Below, piece by piece: positions 22,427 through 32,994 of a DNA stretch of 64,000 nt. Made by a program: the position numbers and the translations under genes. Under the pieces are notes generated by a model. The model searched no databases. It worked only from the letters and a program-made list of their open reading frames with translations, and was not told where the DNA came from. Positions within the stretch are counted from its first letter, which is position 1, and every line of letters starts with the position of its first letter. This DNA is from Margaritispora aquatica (Eukaryota; Ascomycota; Leotiomycetes; Helotiales; Discinellaceae): assembly GCA_007644065.1 (NCBI GenBank), contig VJWN01000023.1, forward strand, positions 482,251 to 546,250. Reading direction: 5' to 3'.

Positions 22427-23415
22427 CTTGACTCTGCTTGCTGTGGTGATCTACCAAGCAGCTCCACGCTTGAGCTCAATGACCTCGTTCGCGAGATTCA
22501 TTACCAAAGTGATTTACGGTAGTACCGCTTCCATCAATGTCCCAAATGAAGAAGGTTTCCCTTTGTTCACAAGAGATTTTGATGGGGCTTGTCTTCGAAC
22601 CTTGTTTCCGGTCGTCTGAACGACTATGGACAAAGAGTGTTTGTTCATGATGTCAAGTTTGCTTGAATTAAACAAATTCTTGGTCAGACAGCCAACTACT
22701 GCAAAGAGTTGATTCTCTAAAACTTCCTGTATCCTCCACGATTAGATATCTACGGGAGTTTTAATCTTGAGCTTCGGTTGTGTCGTACATGAGTATATGG
22801 CCATCACGAGGGGATGGCGGATTACGGCGAGGTGAAGCTGCGAAAACAAGTAAGGATGTAGATGAGCTCATTATCAGATAGTTGAAAAGCCTGAATCGTT
22901 GATCTTGGTATCATGAAGCTGAGATGAATTGAAGTGTTTGAAAGTTCATATTTCTAACCTAAAATGGAGCCGAGTCTAAGATCACATGATGACGGGCTTC
23001 GTGGCGCGCTAAGGTGCCTTAGCTTAGGTTGGATCAAAGTTTGTCCAGTGCAGTGACACCTCCCGCAAAAGCTTGTTTTGGAACATCCCTCAGAACTTGG
23101 AAGAGGATAAACTATGATAAATCTGGAACATTTGCCTCACAATTACGACTATAGAAAATAAATCGAAATTCAATCATTTATTTCTTCATCTCTTCATTCA
23201 ATCAATTGAACTCCTATCTAGCTTGCAATTCATGGATTCGTCTTCAATTTCTTTGAGTTTCAAGCTGCTACGCGACGCGCCCGCCGTTGTGCAAAAGGAA
23301 TTACAATTACAATCATAGGATTCTTATCTCCTATGGAACAGTACACCCACCAGACAACATCTCTACCCTTCCACTCTCCTGAATCTTCTATGTGAACGCA
23401 TCTATATGATCTGCC
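22427..23415. other. Divergent promoter region
   Basis: A long (989 bp) gene-free stretch between divergent genes. CT- and AT-rich toward the CorA start; includes the palindrome at 23009-23022. No ORF with protein-like wording. Confidence 0.5.
23009..23022. promoter_or_regulatory. Perfect 6-bp inverted repeat CTAAGG-TG-CCTTAG
   Basis: CTAAGGT followed by GCCTTAG forms a perfect palindrome with a 2-base spacer; a partial repeat (CTTAGG) follows at 23022-23028. It sits ~390 bp upstream of the CorA gene. It could be an operator, a short transposon-derived end, or chance. No factor is assigned. Confidence 0.3.
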
Positions 23416-25393
23416 ATGGCATCACCAACACACGTCAGCTTCGACATTGAAGCTGGTCAATCAGGGAGCACAGTCGCAGCATCAGCATCAGGATATTCAA
23501 ACCATGTCAAATCACCATCAATTATTTCAAAGTCAAGTCAACAAGGTCAAGGGCCATCTCCCATTCTCAAACGTAGACAGACTCGAGCGAATACCAACTT
23601 CACTACCGTCGATGCAACTCCTTCACGACCGAGCTGGCGACCTGGTCAAGAGCCAGGACTTGACCCTTCGAAGCCCAATGGTGGCAGACTCACAGAACCC
23701 ACTAGGACCGAAGAATGCCAGATTACCGTGGTTGACTATAGTGTGGACGAAATGCAAATGCGCGACTTCAACAATGCCGAGTTTGTCGAGTTCATGAAAC
23801 ACGAAAAGGAGAGCTGGATTACTTGCAGGTGGATCAACGTCAATGGATTGAGTTGGGATGTCATACAAGCTATAGGAAAGAAGAAAGGACTCCACAGATT
23901 GGCAATTGAGGATCTCATGAATACGACGAACCGGACAAAGGCAGATTGGTGAGTCTGTTGTCAAACCTGTGAGACCTGGCTAAGTGAGTTATAGGTATAC
24001 AGATCATACCTATATGGTTCTCACATTGCAAAAGCTAGTGCATTTGCATCCTGATATGACTAGTGATTCGGAAGATGATAATGAAAACGAGGGTCGAGTT
24101 CCGAAGCGCTCGAAGTCACGGCAAAGTACTGCATCGGGGTTATTCCACAGATTAATGTCATTCTTCAACATTCCAGATCGATACAACGAACAGCGATTAG
24201 TTGCTGGAATTCACGATCCTGCAAATGGCTTTGTTACGGCACATACAGAAGGTGTGGAAGGTGCACAGGTTCAGAAGCTCAGAACTTTACAGAGATATCG
24301 TGGTGGACGTAATACTGAGAGGATGGAGTAAGTGGTTTCCTCAACACGGAATCTTTGGGATCGCAATGCTAATGACCTCTAGGTATATGGAAAGACACAG
24401 CCCGTTATCGAGAAAAATGTGTGCCGTTAGCGCTGAACAGGTCTCGATTTTTCTTACCAGTGGTAAGAACTGATCAATACATGCTTGTGCTTATTTGTTA
24501 ATTTCCCACAGACAACACAGTGATTTCATTCTTCGAATCTTCCGCAGACGATATAGAAGACCCAATTCTCCGTCGACTCAGTTCGCCAGATACTATGCTT
24601 AGACGATCTTGCGACGCTTCGATGCTCACGCAGGCCATAATTGATGCAATAATTGACCTTGCCATACCGGTGGCAAATGAATATCAAGAGGTCATAGGGC
24701 AATTGGAGTTGGATGTCCTGACTGAACCCAGTATTAAGCATACAACCACACTCTATGTAGTGACATCCGAAATAACGATGATGCGAAATTTTGTCAGCCC
24801 CATCATCAATCTTATCAACGCTCTTAGAGACCATAAGAGCTCAGGGTTGCCGGCTGGAACCAACAGCCGTGGCGACAACAAAATAACCACATCCGGAGTG
24901 ACCATATCTCCAATGGCGCAGACATATTTAGGTGATGTTGAGGATCATATCGTGCTTATCACGGAATCTCTGGATCAGATGAGGCATTCTTGTGATAACA
25001 TGATAGATTTGATATTCAACAGAGTTTCGGCATATCAGAATGAAAGTATGAAACAGTTGACTACAATCACTATTATCTTCCTTCCTCTTACGTTCATCAC
25101 AGGGTATGTTTCTTCAACTTGAGCTTCAAGATAATGCTCTGTATGCTCGCAGGTGCAAGATACTGACGTTCACCAGATACTTTGGAATGAACATAGAAGA
25201 TTTCCCGGCTATACGCAACAAAGAATCCTACTTCTGGAAGATTGCAGTTCCAGTGGTTGTTGCTACAACTTTGTTTATGATGAGAGATATGATAAGGTGG
25301 TGGTTTTTGGATGCCCTACAGCGACGAGGTATTTCGAAAAGGCGTAAGGGGAGATTGAGTAGAGAAGCCGCGAGAGCAGGACGAAAGAAGTAG
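23416..25393 (+). CDS. CorA-family Mg2+ transporter
   Basis: Five exons in phase: 23416-23948, 23995-24327, 24383-24462, 24512-25103 and 25177-25393 (584 aa). Donors are GTGAGT, GTAAGT, GTAAGA and GTATGT. The long N-terminal cytosolic part is Ser-rich, then acidic ([20 protein letters not shown] and [10 protein letters not shown], as in yeast ALR/MNR proteins). The C-terminal core has the helix before the membrane ([20 protein letters not shown]), then [11 protein letters not shown] with the diagnostic GMN signature (~514-518), and a second helix ([20 protein letters not shown]). Very basic C-terminus ([19 protein letters not shown]). It should form a pentameric Mg2+ channel in the plasma or vacuolar membrane. 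GMN is split from the first helix by the last intron, which supports the model. Confidence 0.93.
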
Positions 25394-25811
25394 AGATGTG
25401 AGCGATGATACCCATGTTTTTAAGCTTGAGCGTGTTTATACACTTGACGACGAATCCTCGAAACTTTTGAAAAACTCATATTGGCTTTGTCTCTGAAATT
25501 GAGTATTAAGTCAAAAGTCTACAAAAGGCGTCTTGAGTTCTGCCTTGCTACGTAAATTACTGGTGATTGGTTAAGTTAAGCTGGCGTCAGTTGTGGCATT
25601 GCCAAGTGCGCTTCGCCTCATCATTCTTGCAACCATTTCAGATTGGTTTATCATCTCTGGATCACCCCGTCAAATGTCTCAATTTACCTCGAACTTTAAT
25701 CATTCTAACTGTGTCTTAGCTACTACACAAGTTGCCGCTTTCGTAGCACGATAACATGATCTTTTATATCGGCTAACAAACAATAATCATTATTCTCTTT
25801 TAATCAACATC
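25394..25811. other. Intergenic region / promoter
   Basis: Gap between tandem plus-strand genes, AT-rich near 25755-25805 (cttttatatcggc). No gene seen. Confidence 0.4.
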
Positions 25812-27114
25812 ATGGCGAGCCTTACCCCCACCTCGAACTTTTCAACAGCCACAAACACAACCATTTCCCTATTGCCTCCTCCAAATACAGTTTCCTACCA
25901 ATCCATCCTCCTCGGTCTTCTCCCCCTCGCCTTAAACGCAATGACTCAACCTTCATATCTCGACAGTCCATTCTCACAATCAAGTCTCCTGTTCGCCTGT
26001 CGATCCTCGCCGTTCGTGTGTCTCTCAGACACGCTCGAAATCCTTGCCGAAGTTGGCTTCTACCTCCTATGGAAGCGGATCGGAATTAGGAAAGCAGCGG
26101 CGAAAAGCTGTCGCAGAAGAGCAAGACAACGCATAGGCGACGAGGCCTTGGCGATTGAGGAAACGGGAGCAGAGAAACATCCCTGGGCTGTGCTCATTCT
26201 GAGCTTCGGGGCCTTATTGGAGGCTGTGAAAATCTTTGGCATGCAGGGACTTCCGTGGACGCAAGTTTGGGGGGGGGTTGTTTTTGGCTGCGTTTGTGGT
26301 TTCGGCTGTGGTGCCGGCCTTGGCACAAGAGGGTTGGAGAGGAGATGATGCGGTTGCGACGGAAGCAGTAAGCGTGCGGTTTGATCATATGGTGAGGTTG
26401 TTGTCGATGGGTGCGCTTGTGGTACATTTCTTGGTCTGTGGGTGGGTGCTCTATCATCTTATTGATGTGCCGGGGGTGTACGAAATGGATCATATGCCTC
26501 TGCTTTTTGCACAGGGAGAAGCGGAGGAATACTCAATTTGGCTGGATATACTTTGGTTCTTTTTGCGCTTTCTTCCGTTGACTATGCTTGACTTCTTCAC
26601 TTTCTTCTTTGTATTCCTTGTTACATTCTTCCCAGTACCCGGACTACTCGTCGCTGGCTGGGAAGCCTGTACCAAGCGCAAACTATTCCAGAAGGCCATC
26701 ACTACCTATCAAGAGTGTATAACTCGCTGGCCAGCTCTCGGAAAGATCTTCAACGTCCTCTCTATGGTGACTTTTGTAGCGTTCGTTGCTCTCTGCCTTA
26801 TTGAGGGCTGGTATTGGGGCCAGTATTTGTTCTGGGCGCTATTTCTCGGCCCTTCGAGTCATATCAAGCAGGCAATTCATTGGCTGTGGATAACCTGGTG
26901 GCAGGTCGCGGGCTTGCATGGTCTCGAGGAACTTTTGAATAAGGTGGCTGAAATCACATCTCGCGCTTGTGGGAAGAATGTGGATGATAAGAGGGAGATG
27001 CTGAGGGGAGTCGTGTTTGCATGTTGGAACTTTTTTATGGCGTTTTTATATTATAGATTTACGTATGAGGATATCGGGACAGTGAAGCCTGGGTGGGCGG
27101 AGCGTTTGGGTTGA
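25812..27114 (+). pseudogene. Multi-pass membrane protein, frameshifted at a G9 run
   Basis: Frame 1 (25812-26348) starts MASLTPTSNFSTATNTTISL and reads sensibly through HPWAVLILSFGALLEAVKIF and GLPWTQVW. Frame 2 then continues the same protein from FLAAFVVSAVVPALA to the stop at 27114. The switch falls exactly on a run of nine G (26269-26277). With eight G the protein would read WGGLFLAAFVV and be a continuous ~434 aa. There are about eight hydrophobic helices, including LLSMGALVVHFLVCGWVLY, FLRFLPLTMLDFFTFFFVFL, FVAFVALCLIEGWYW and FACWNFFMAFLYYRF; it ends KPGWAERLG. N-glycosylation sites lie near the N-terminus. Family unknown. A single-base homopolymer error in the assembly is as likely as a true mutation. 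A fragment of a second copy lies at 29446-29547. Confidence 0.75.
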
Positions 27115-27310
27115 TGATTGTTAGGTAGGAGATTCTCGTCTTTCGGTGACGGTTTGAGAGAGAATGGGTAGTTGATAGTATGTCAGAATTGGGCTTTGAT
27201 GAGCTTTACATTCTACGCATGTATATGTCTCAATGCGAGCTACTAATTAGTCATCAAGCTGAATCTAGCCCTGTGAATAGGGGACCTTGAAACCAAAACC
27301 ATCAGTTTGT

Positions 27311-27326
27311 ATATATAATATAAAAA
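27311..27326 (+). promoter_or_regulatory. TATA-rich core promoter candidate
   Basis: A tatataatataaaaac run lies 30-45 bp upstream of the ATG at 27357. It is the clearest TATA-like element in the window and fits the AIM9-like gene. Confidence 0.35.
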
Positions 27327-27356
27327 CTATATAACCGATCGATAGCGAGAACCACG

Positions 27357-29278
27357 ATGAAGAGATTGATGACTCGTACAATATCAGGATCGCCGAGGAT
27401 CACGGATTGTTTGGTGTCTCATCCCCCCAGGACACAACTTGCACTGTTCAGCACATTGCCAACCACCATTATGCCTATGCTATCTCCCCTGTCACATTCA
27501 CAAAAGGTCTATGACTCGTCTATCCATCACGCACAATTTTATTCTGTAGAACAGACAATAGACTCGATACCAGCAGCTCGTGTGTCATCTTCGCAACCCC
27601 ACCCCTCTCTCTTCATTATATCATTGACACTAACATGTACATAGGCCTCGACCCTCATGCATATACAAGTGGCCGATGGCTTCGTCGTGACAGGTTGGAG
27701 CGTGACTCACGCTTCATAAGCTTTGACTTCGATGCACTTTGCAAAAGAGTTGTCGAGCTATGTCCTGGAGCTGCTTCGATCACGAGTTACGACAAGAAAG
27801 AAGGGAGCTTCAACCGGGTCTTTATTTTCACTACCGACAATGCAAAACGTGTCGTGGCGAGGTTACCTTTCATGATGGCAGGGCCGCCTAGGTTGACTAC
27901 CAATTCCGAAGTCGCCACCATTCAATATCGTGAGTTCATATAAAATACCAACTAGAGACACAGGGCGACCAGCTAATCGCAATACACCCCTAGTACAAAC
28001 TAACACTAGCATTCCTATCCCAAAAATCCTTGACTGGAGCGACGATGCCTCCAACATCATTGGTAGCGGATACATCATCATGGAACACGCCGTCGGTGTT
28101 CAATTGCACTAGAGATGGCCGACTATGGCTAGGGACCAGCAAGTCAGATGTATAAACAATATATATCAAAAGGTCAAAGAAATAGTAGACATCAAATTTC
28201 CAGCTTACGGGAGCTTGTATTTTGTCGATGCTCCGCTCGGCACTAGCTCTAAGAAGACTTTAGACTAGAGATTCTGCATCGGACCTCATTGCGGGGCTAC
28301 TTATTGGAACTGCAATGTCGGTGAATCCAGATATTACCATACTACAGAGCCTAACTATGGACCATGTAAGTTTTCGTGACCCTCACTCTGGTACAAACAA
28401 CTAACTCATAGATCATTTTAGGGCCTGATTTTGCAGCATATTGTGACGGTCTCATTGATACTGGTCTTTCGAGGATTCCACCTCTCAACCCTGTCTCTCA
28501 AAACCGACCATGTTACCAAGGATCCGTCCAAGCGCACCTTCGCCTCTTAGAATATGGTCGTGCTGTTATTAAGGAAATGTCTGTCGACCCGCGGATTCGA
28601 GATGTAGCTTCATCAACATTGTTCCACCCTGATCTACATAAAAGAAACATCTTTGTTTTAGACGACGACCCTACTGTCATTACAGGTATCATCGATTGGC
28701 AATCATCTAGTATTGAGCCAGCATTCTGGTATGCAGACGAGGTCCCAGACTTTGCAAGCCCTGTTGCTCATTCTTCGTTAGAGAATCAACTTGAGCCTAA
28801 TAGTGAGCGATGTGCCAAGGCATTTGATGTGTGCTCTCAATTTCTTGTCCCGAAACTGTCTAAACCTAGATTGATGGATGAAGCCCTCTTCCGTCCCTTT
28901 CGCTATTGTTATCGGACGTGGAAAGATGGTCTTGTGGCTTTTCGTCATGAGCTTATCGAAACCTCGCTGCGGTGGAAGGAACTGGGTCTCACGGGCTCGT
29001 GTCCATTTCCTACACCTACGCCTGAAGAATTGGCGATTCACTAGAGTGAATATAAGAAATTCGAGGCAGCACAAGAGCTCAGGAACAATCTGTCAAGCTT
29101 GCTTAACACTACATCTGATGGATAGGTTCCGTTAGATGACTGGGAAGCGACAGAATTGGCGCACAGAGAATTGTTCAATGGGATGTTACAAGCTGTATTG
29201 ACTAACGAGATACCCGACGATGATGAGCCTATAAAGGATGAGAGTGATCTAAGGGCAATTTGGCTATTTGACATATGA
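27357..29278 (+). pseudogene. AIM9-like APH-fold phosphotransferase interrupted by four TAG codons
   Basis: Four exons fit in phase: 27357-27579, 27645-27929, 27994-28365 and 28422-29278, with good donors (GTGTGT, GTGAGT, GTAAGT) and a CTAAC branch point. The frame (579 codons) ends at TGA 29276 and has in-frame TAG at 28110, 28266, 29042 and 29123, with no TAA or TGA. Between them the protein is well preserved: a mitochondrial-type N-terminus (MKRLMTRTISGSPRITDCL), PHAYTSGRWLRRDRLERDSR, KKEGSFNRVFIFTTDNAKRV, SGYIIMEHAVGVQL, catalytic-loop-like FHPDLHKRNIFV, the DFG-position equivalent ITGIIDWQSSSIEPAF, and DLRAIWLFDI at the end. Fungal AIM9-like proteins are kinase-fold (aminoglycoside phosphotransferase family) and mostly mitochondrial. 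Three of the four stops share the heptamer ACTAGAG. It is a young pseudogene, or it is decoded or edited at TAG. Confidence 0.85.
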
Positions 29279-29445
29279 CATCAGTCCTCCAGCGGTGACA
29301 CGACGTTTCTCGGCACCACTGCCGAGCTGCATCAAGCTCGAAGGCAGCGAATAGAGGGGGAAAGAGACATCTCTGGCGAAAATGAGAAGGTTTCCTTCGT
29401 GGCCTTATAAACTCTAACTCTTTCAGTCACAATATCAACAGTTTT

Positions 29446-29547
29446 CGTCGTGTTTGCTGGTAGGAGTTGGTGACACTTTTGTAATATAGATTTGAGAATG
29501 AGGAGAATCGGAAGATGAAGCCGGGGTGGACTGAGTATTTGGGATGA
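29446..29547 (+). pseudogene. Relic of the 3' end of the 25812-27114 membrane gene
   Basis: GTCGTGTTTGC followed by TATAGATTT, then a frame reading YRFENEENRKMKPGWTEYLG and TGA, parallels GTCGTGTTTGC ... TATAGATTT and YRFTYEDIGTVKPGWAERLG with its stop at 27114. TGATTG(T/C)TA after the stop is also shared. Only the tail is left. This marks a local duplication spanning the AIM9-like gene. Confidence 0.65.
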
Positions 29548-30033
29548 TTGCTAATGGTTGTGGTTGTGCTCTGTCTGAATGGTGGGTAGGGTGTCATCGA
29601 TCTGCTCTTGAATGCCCTTTCGTGATAGGTAAGATTACTTGAGATCTGTGCATCCCAGCGAGGAAGACATGACTGGATACGCAACAACCCGACATTTTCA
29701 ATTGTTCGTATCTTATGCTAGGCGAGCTCGCTTTCACCACAGCATGCTTCATCTTAATTTCAATGATGAGATTCAGCTCGCTCCCATGGCCACTTACGAG
29801 AACCTTATGATTCAAAGAAACTCTTCTATTTCAATGATAAGCAACACCACAAATCTCAAAAGAAACATTAATCTCAACATTAAGAACAAAACCCTGAGAT
29901 CCTACATCGCTTATTTCCTTGTCTCCCCCTAACTTGCTTAAATACCGAACTCAAAGCCCTGCTTCGGCAAAGATAACAGACCTCCCGCATTCTCGGGTCT
30001 TGGCGAATAACTGGTTGCAGACTTCCTGCACTC

Positions 30034-30098
30034 TGCGCGTATCGCGCATCTTGTGCGTCTCGCAGACACTCAACCCCTGAGCCCTTGACTGCGAGACG
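30034..30098. repeat. Two adjacent perfect inverted repeats (hairpin-forming)
   Basis: TGCGCG-TAT-CGCGCA (30034-30048) is followed by CGTCTCGCAG (30056-30065) and its exact reverse complement CTGCGAGACG (30089-30098) with a 23-nt loop. The loop itself begins and ends with short complementary words (tcaa/ttga). It could be a structured RNA, a terminator of the upstream unit, or the scar of a mobile element. Confidence 0.5.
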
Positions 30099-30710
30099 GA
30101 ACGATCCAGCGTCACGCAAATGACGGACCTAACTATGCAGTCATGTTCGTCCTCGCGGCATTGTAGAGGCCGAGGCCCGATGTCAAAAGAAGCTTTTAAG
30201 GTTGTCGCCAAGCATTACAGGAACATCAGTTCGGAAAGACAACCAGTCCAGGGACGGCGCTCGGCTGTGATTGCGGAATGTCCCCGTGTTGAGTAAGGTA
30301 TGCTTCATGTGAAACACAATCATGGGCAAGACAGAACAGCCGTATTGGTAAGAATAACATAAGCTGGGGGTCGAGCTGGGTAATGTCCAATGTGAATGCA
30401 AATGGTTGATACGAGAGGAGGGGATTTGTGGGATGCCGGACTGTTATGCCTGCTTTTGGATGCATACCGCTAGAAAGTGGGGTGGGGATGCTACTGCGTC
30501 CCGCAGAGGGCTGGAGAGAGTATCACGAGAAGGTTTGGAGCGGGCAGAGACACAGGCTTGGGCATGAATGAGAGAGGGGGGTACATAAAGCATAAAGAGT
30601 TCACAGTCCCGTACTTGAAGTTTCAATCATAGCATCCAGTCTTTGGATTTTGCCATTCACTCCATTTCAACAATCACCACACCAACACAGCTTACTTTAC
30701 AACCGCAAAA

Positions 30711-31453
30711 ATGGTTATCAAAATCCATGGCAACAAGATGTCGACTTGCACTCGTCGTGTAATGATGGTGCTCATCGAGAAGAATGTCCCATACGAGGTC
30801 ATCCCCATCAATTTTGCAGTCGGCCAGCACAAATCGCCAGAATTCATGGCTATGCAGCCGTTTGGAAAGGTGCCAGTTCTTGAGGATGATGGATATTTCG
30901 TTTTTGAGAGCAGAGCCATGTGCAAATACATCGAGAAGAAATTTCCCGGCCAAGGAACCAAGCTCATGCCCAGCGATGATGATTTGAAGGGTTATGGATT
31001 ATTTGAGCAGGTGTGTTGGAAGCTCCCTTCTGCATGATGGAGGCTGACTGAAGCGTGTGAAGGCATGTTCGATTGAGGCATCGTACTTCGATGGTCCTGC
31101 TTCTAGCATTGCGTTTGAAAAGGTGTTCAAAATGTGAGGAAATATCTTGCTGTAACCAAAGTTGGATTTGCACTAATGGTCATAGGCACAAGGGAATGGG
31201 TGCCGCCGATGAGGGAAGAGTCGCCCAGTACGGTCAGCAACTCGATGCCGCATTTGCAGGTTACGAGGCGATCTTGTCAAAGCAACCATACTTGGCAGGT
31301 CAAGAGGTGTCACTTGCTGATCTTTTCCATCTCCCTTATGGTGCGATGGTTGTATCGTTGGGATTTGCGGATGTGTTCAACAAGTATCCGAGCGTGAAGA
31401 AGTGGTGGGATTCTCTGACGGCAAGAGAGAGTTGGGCAAAAGCCAATGAGTAA
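30711..31453 (+). CDS. Glutathione S-transferase
   Basis: Three exons, 30711-31010, 31063-31133 and 31186-31453 (212 aa); donors GTGTGT and GTGAGG. The thioredoxin-like N-domain starts MVIKIHGNKMSTCTRRVMM, with the STCTRR segment in the usual catalytic Ser/Cys place, then QPFGKVPVLEDDG (cis-Pro loop) and FESRAMCKYIEKKF (the E-S pair that binds the glutathione gamma-glutamyl). The C-domain has QLDAAFAGYEAILSKQPYLA and the capping-box helix GQEVSLADLFHLPYG. It resembles the phi/GSTF-like fungal class, an enzyme that conjugates glutathione to electrophiles in the cytosol. The length is usual for the class. Confidence 0.93.
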
Positions 31454-31564
31454 GAGGTTGATATGAATTTCAGCTGATAATGGAGCTTGTGAATGAAGCA
31501 GCTTTGCTGTCATAGTTGGTAGCGAAAACAATAGAGATGAAATTCAGGGTCTTTTGCTTGTGAT

Positions 31565-31766
31565 CACGTGTCGGATCCTCAACCTTATTTCAACTTCTTG
31601 CATCCACTTCGCTCTCTCTTCCAATGACATCGAAGCCAAGTTTCCCTGAACGAATGTAACTGTTTTTGTCACCACAACCTTTATATCGATTTCAATAATT
31701 CTCATCACTTCAATTCCCGTGTTCTCTGAATCAAATAAACCACGTGCTGGACTCTGACTGAGTCAG
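31565..31766. promoter_or_regulatory. Promoter with two CACGTG boxes and a TGAGTCA dyad
   Basis: CACGTG occurs at 31565-31570 and 31741-31746. CTGACT-G-AGTCAG at 31754-31766 is a perfect 13-bp dyad containing TGAGTCA, the consensus for Gcn4/CpcA- and AP-1-type bZIP factors. All lie within 315 bp of the metallophosphoesterase ATG. Binding is inferred from consensus only. Confidence 0.4.
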
Positions 31767-31876
31767 CTTCCAATTCCTGTTGCCTACACACAATTCCTGC
31801 ACATTTTGACAAAGTGGCAAGTATATCTCACGACGGACCTTTACGCTTGTACATCCGAATCCTTTGAAAGTTCAAA

Positions 31877-32785
31877 ATGGCTACACTTATCACCAAATTC
31901 ATGATTATATCCGACACACACTGCTTCCAATTTGGAGATGCAGAGAAATACCGAGGACCATTCTGTCATCCCACCCCAAAAGTCGATGTCCTCCTCCACT
32001 GTGGGGACTTGACCTCAACTGGGGGAATCAAAGCATATGAAGAGCTGTTCGGTATGCTGGGCAAAATCGACGCCGAGTTGAAGCTCGTCATTGCCGGAAA
32101 TCACGACTTGGACCTTGACAGCGAATTTTGGGCGCGGAACTACGACGCCGAGGATCCAGAGTATGAGGATGATAAAGTAGCCAAAGCGTTCATGAGGGGT
32201 GAATTAGCTCAGCGGGCGGGTGTGACGTATCTTGAGGAAGGACTCAATACATTTACGCTGAAGAATGGAGCGACGTTCACGATTTACACATCTCCGTATC
32301 AGCCGGAATTTTGCAACTGGGCATTCCCTTACGAGAGAGACGAGGATAGATTCAATCCTCCCGAAAAAGCAGCTCCGGGTGTCAAGTCGATTGTGAAGAA
32401 TATCATTCCTGACTTCCCTGGTGTTGATATAATGATGACGCATGGTCCGCCCAAAGACGTTCTCGACTGGACTCGAAGCGGCAACGTAGGATGCGAGGCT
32501 CTTCTTAGAGCAGTGAGTCGTGCACGGCCGAGACTGTACTGTTTCGGTCATATACACGAGGCCTACGGAGCGAGTGTGGTGAAGTGGAAGAAGGATGCCA
32601 CGAAAATTGGTGCAGAGGCGAAGGAGAGTGAGACGAAGGAAATGAATGCTTACCCAAGCTCGAGTAATTGGCCTATCAAGTTTGGAGAGGAGACGCTCAT
32701 GGTTAATGCTGCGATTATGAATTTACAATATCGCCCAATGAACGCACCATGGCTGGTAGATTTGGATTTACCCAAGGCATCATGA
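31877..32785 (+). CDS. Metallophosphoesterase (MPPED1/2-like)
   Basis: Intronless, 302 aa. Metal-binding motifs are in the family order: ISDTH (11-15), GDLT (43-46), GNHD (74-77), MTHGPPKDVLD, and GHIHEAYG near the C-terminus. This matches the calcineurin-like phosphoesterase fold of the MPPED1/MPPED2/239AB group, widely found in fungi, which hydrolyse phosphodiesters with weak cyclic-nucleotide activity in some members. There is no signal peptide. The metal ligands needed for two-metal catalysis are all visible. It is convergent with the C6 factor gene on its right (209 bp apart). The physiological substrate is unknown. Confidence 0.92.
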   Translation: MATLITKFMIISDTHCFQFGDAEKYRGPFCHPTPKVDVLLHCGDLTSTGGIKAYEELFGMLGKIDAELKLVIAGNHDLDLDSEFWARNYDAEDPEYEDDKVAKAFMRGELAQRAGVTYLEEGLNTFTLKNGATFTIYTSPYQPEFCNWAFPYERDEDRFNPPEKAAPGVKSIVKNIIPDFPGVDIMMTHGPPKDVLDWTRSGNVGCEALLRAVSRARPRLYCFGHIHEAYGASVVKWKKDATKIGAEAKESETKEMNAYPSSSNWPIKFGEETLMVNAAIMNLQYRPMNAPWLVDLDLPKAS

Positions 32786-32994
32786 TTGCGAATGAGGCGC
32801 TGAGGGCGAGTTCTCAGATTTTCGTTACTTGTAGAAATGGCGGTGTCATGTCATTCTTGTCAGTTGAAAATGAAGCAAAATCTTTGTTGCTTGCAATGAA
32901 GAGACTTTACAGCTCAATATTCAAGCAAGACAATCCACACTTTTCCCTTCATGAGAACAGCAAATTTTGGGCGTTTGAAGTTGCATTTATTCAT

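Larger units (their letters stand above)
29279..30710. other. Long non-coding stretch with relic and hairpins
   Basis: Contains the membrane-gene relic (29446-29547) and two strong inverted repeats (30034-30098). The GST promoter has a CATAAAG-rich stretch at 30580-30597. Short ORFs on both strands (29427-30626) have no protein-like wording. Confidence 0.5.

Noticed and set aside
29427..30626. Minus-strand ORFs upstream of the GST gene
   Set aside because: Short, overlapping, Cys/Arg-rich from GC-biased hairpin DNA; no support.
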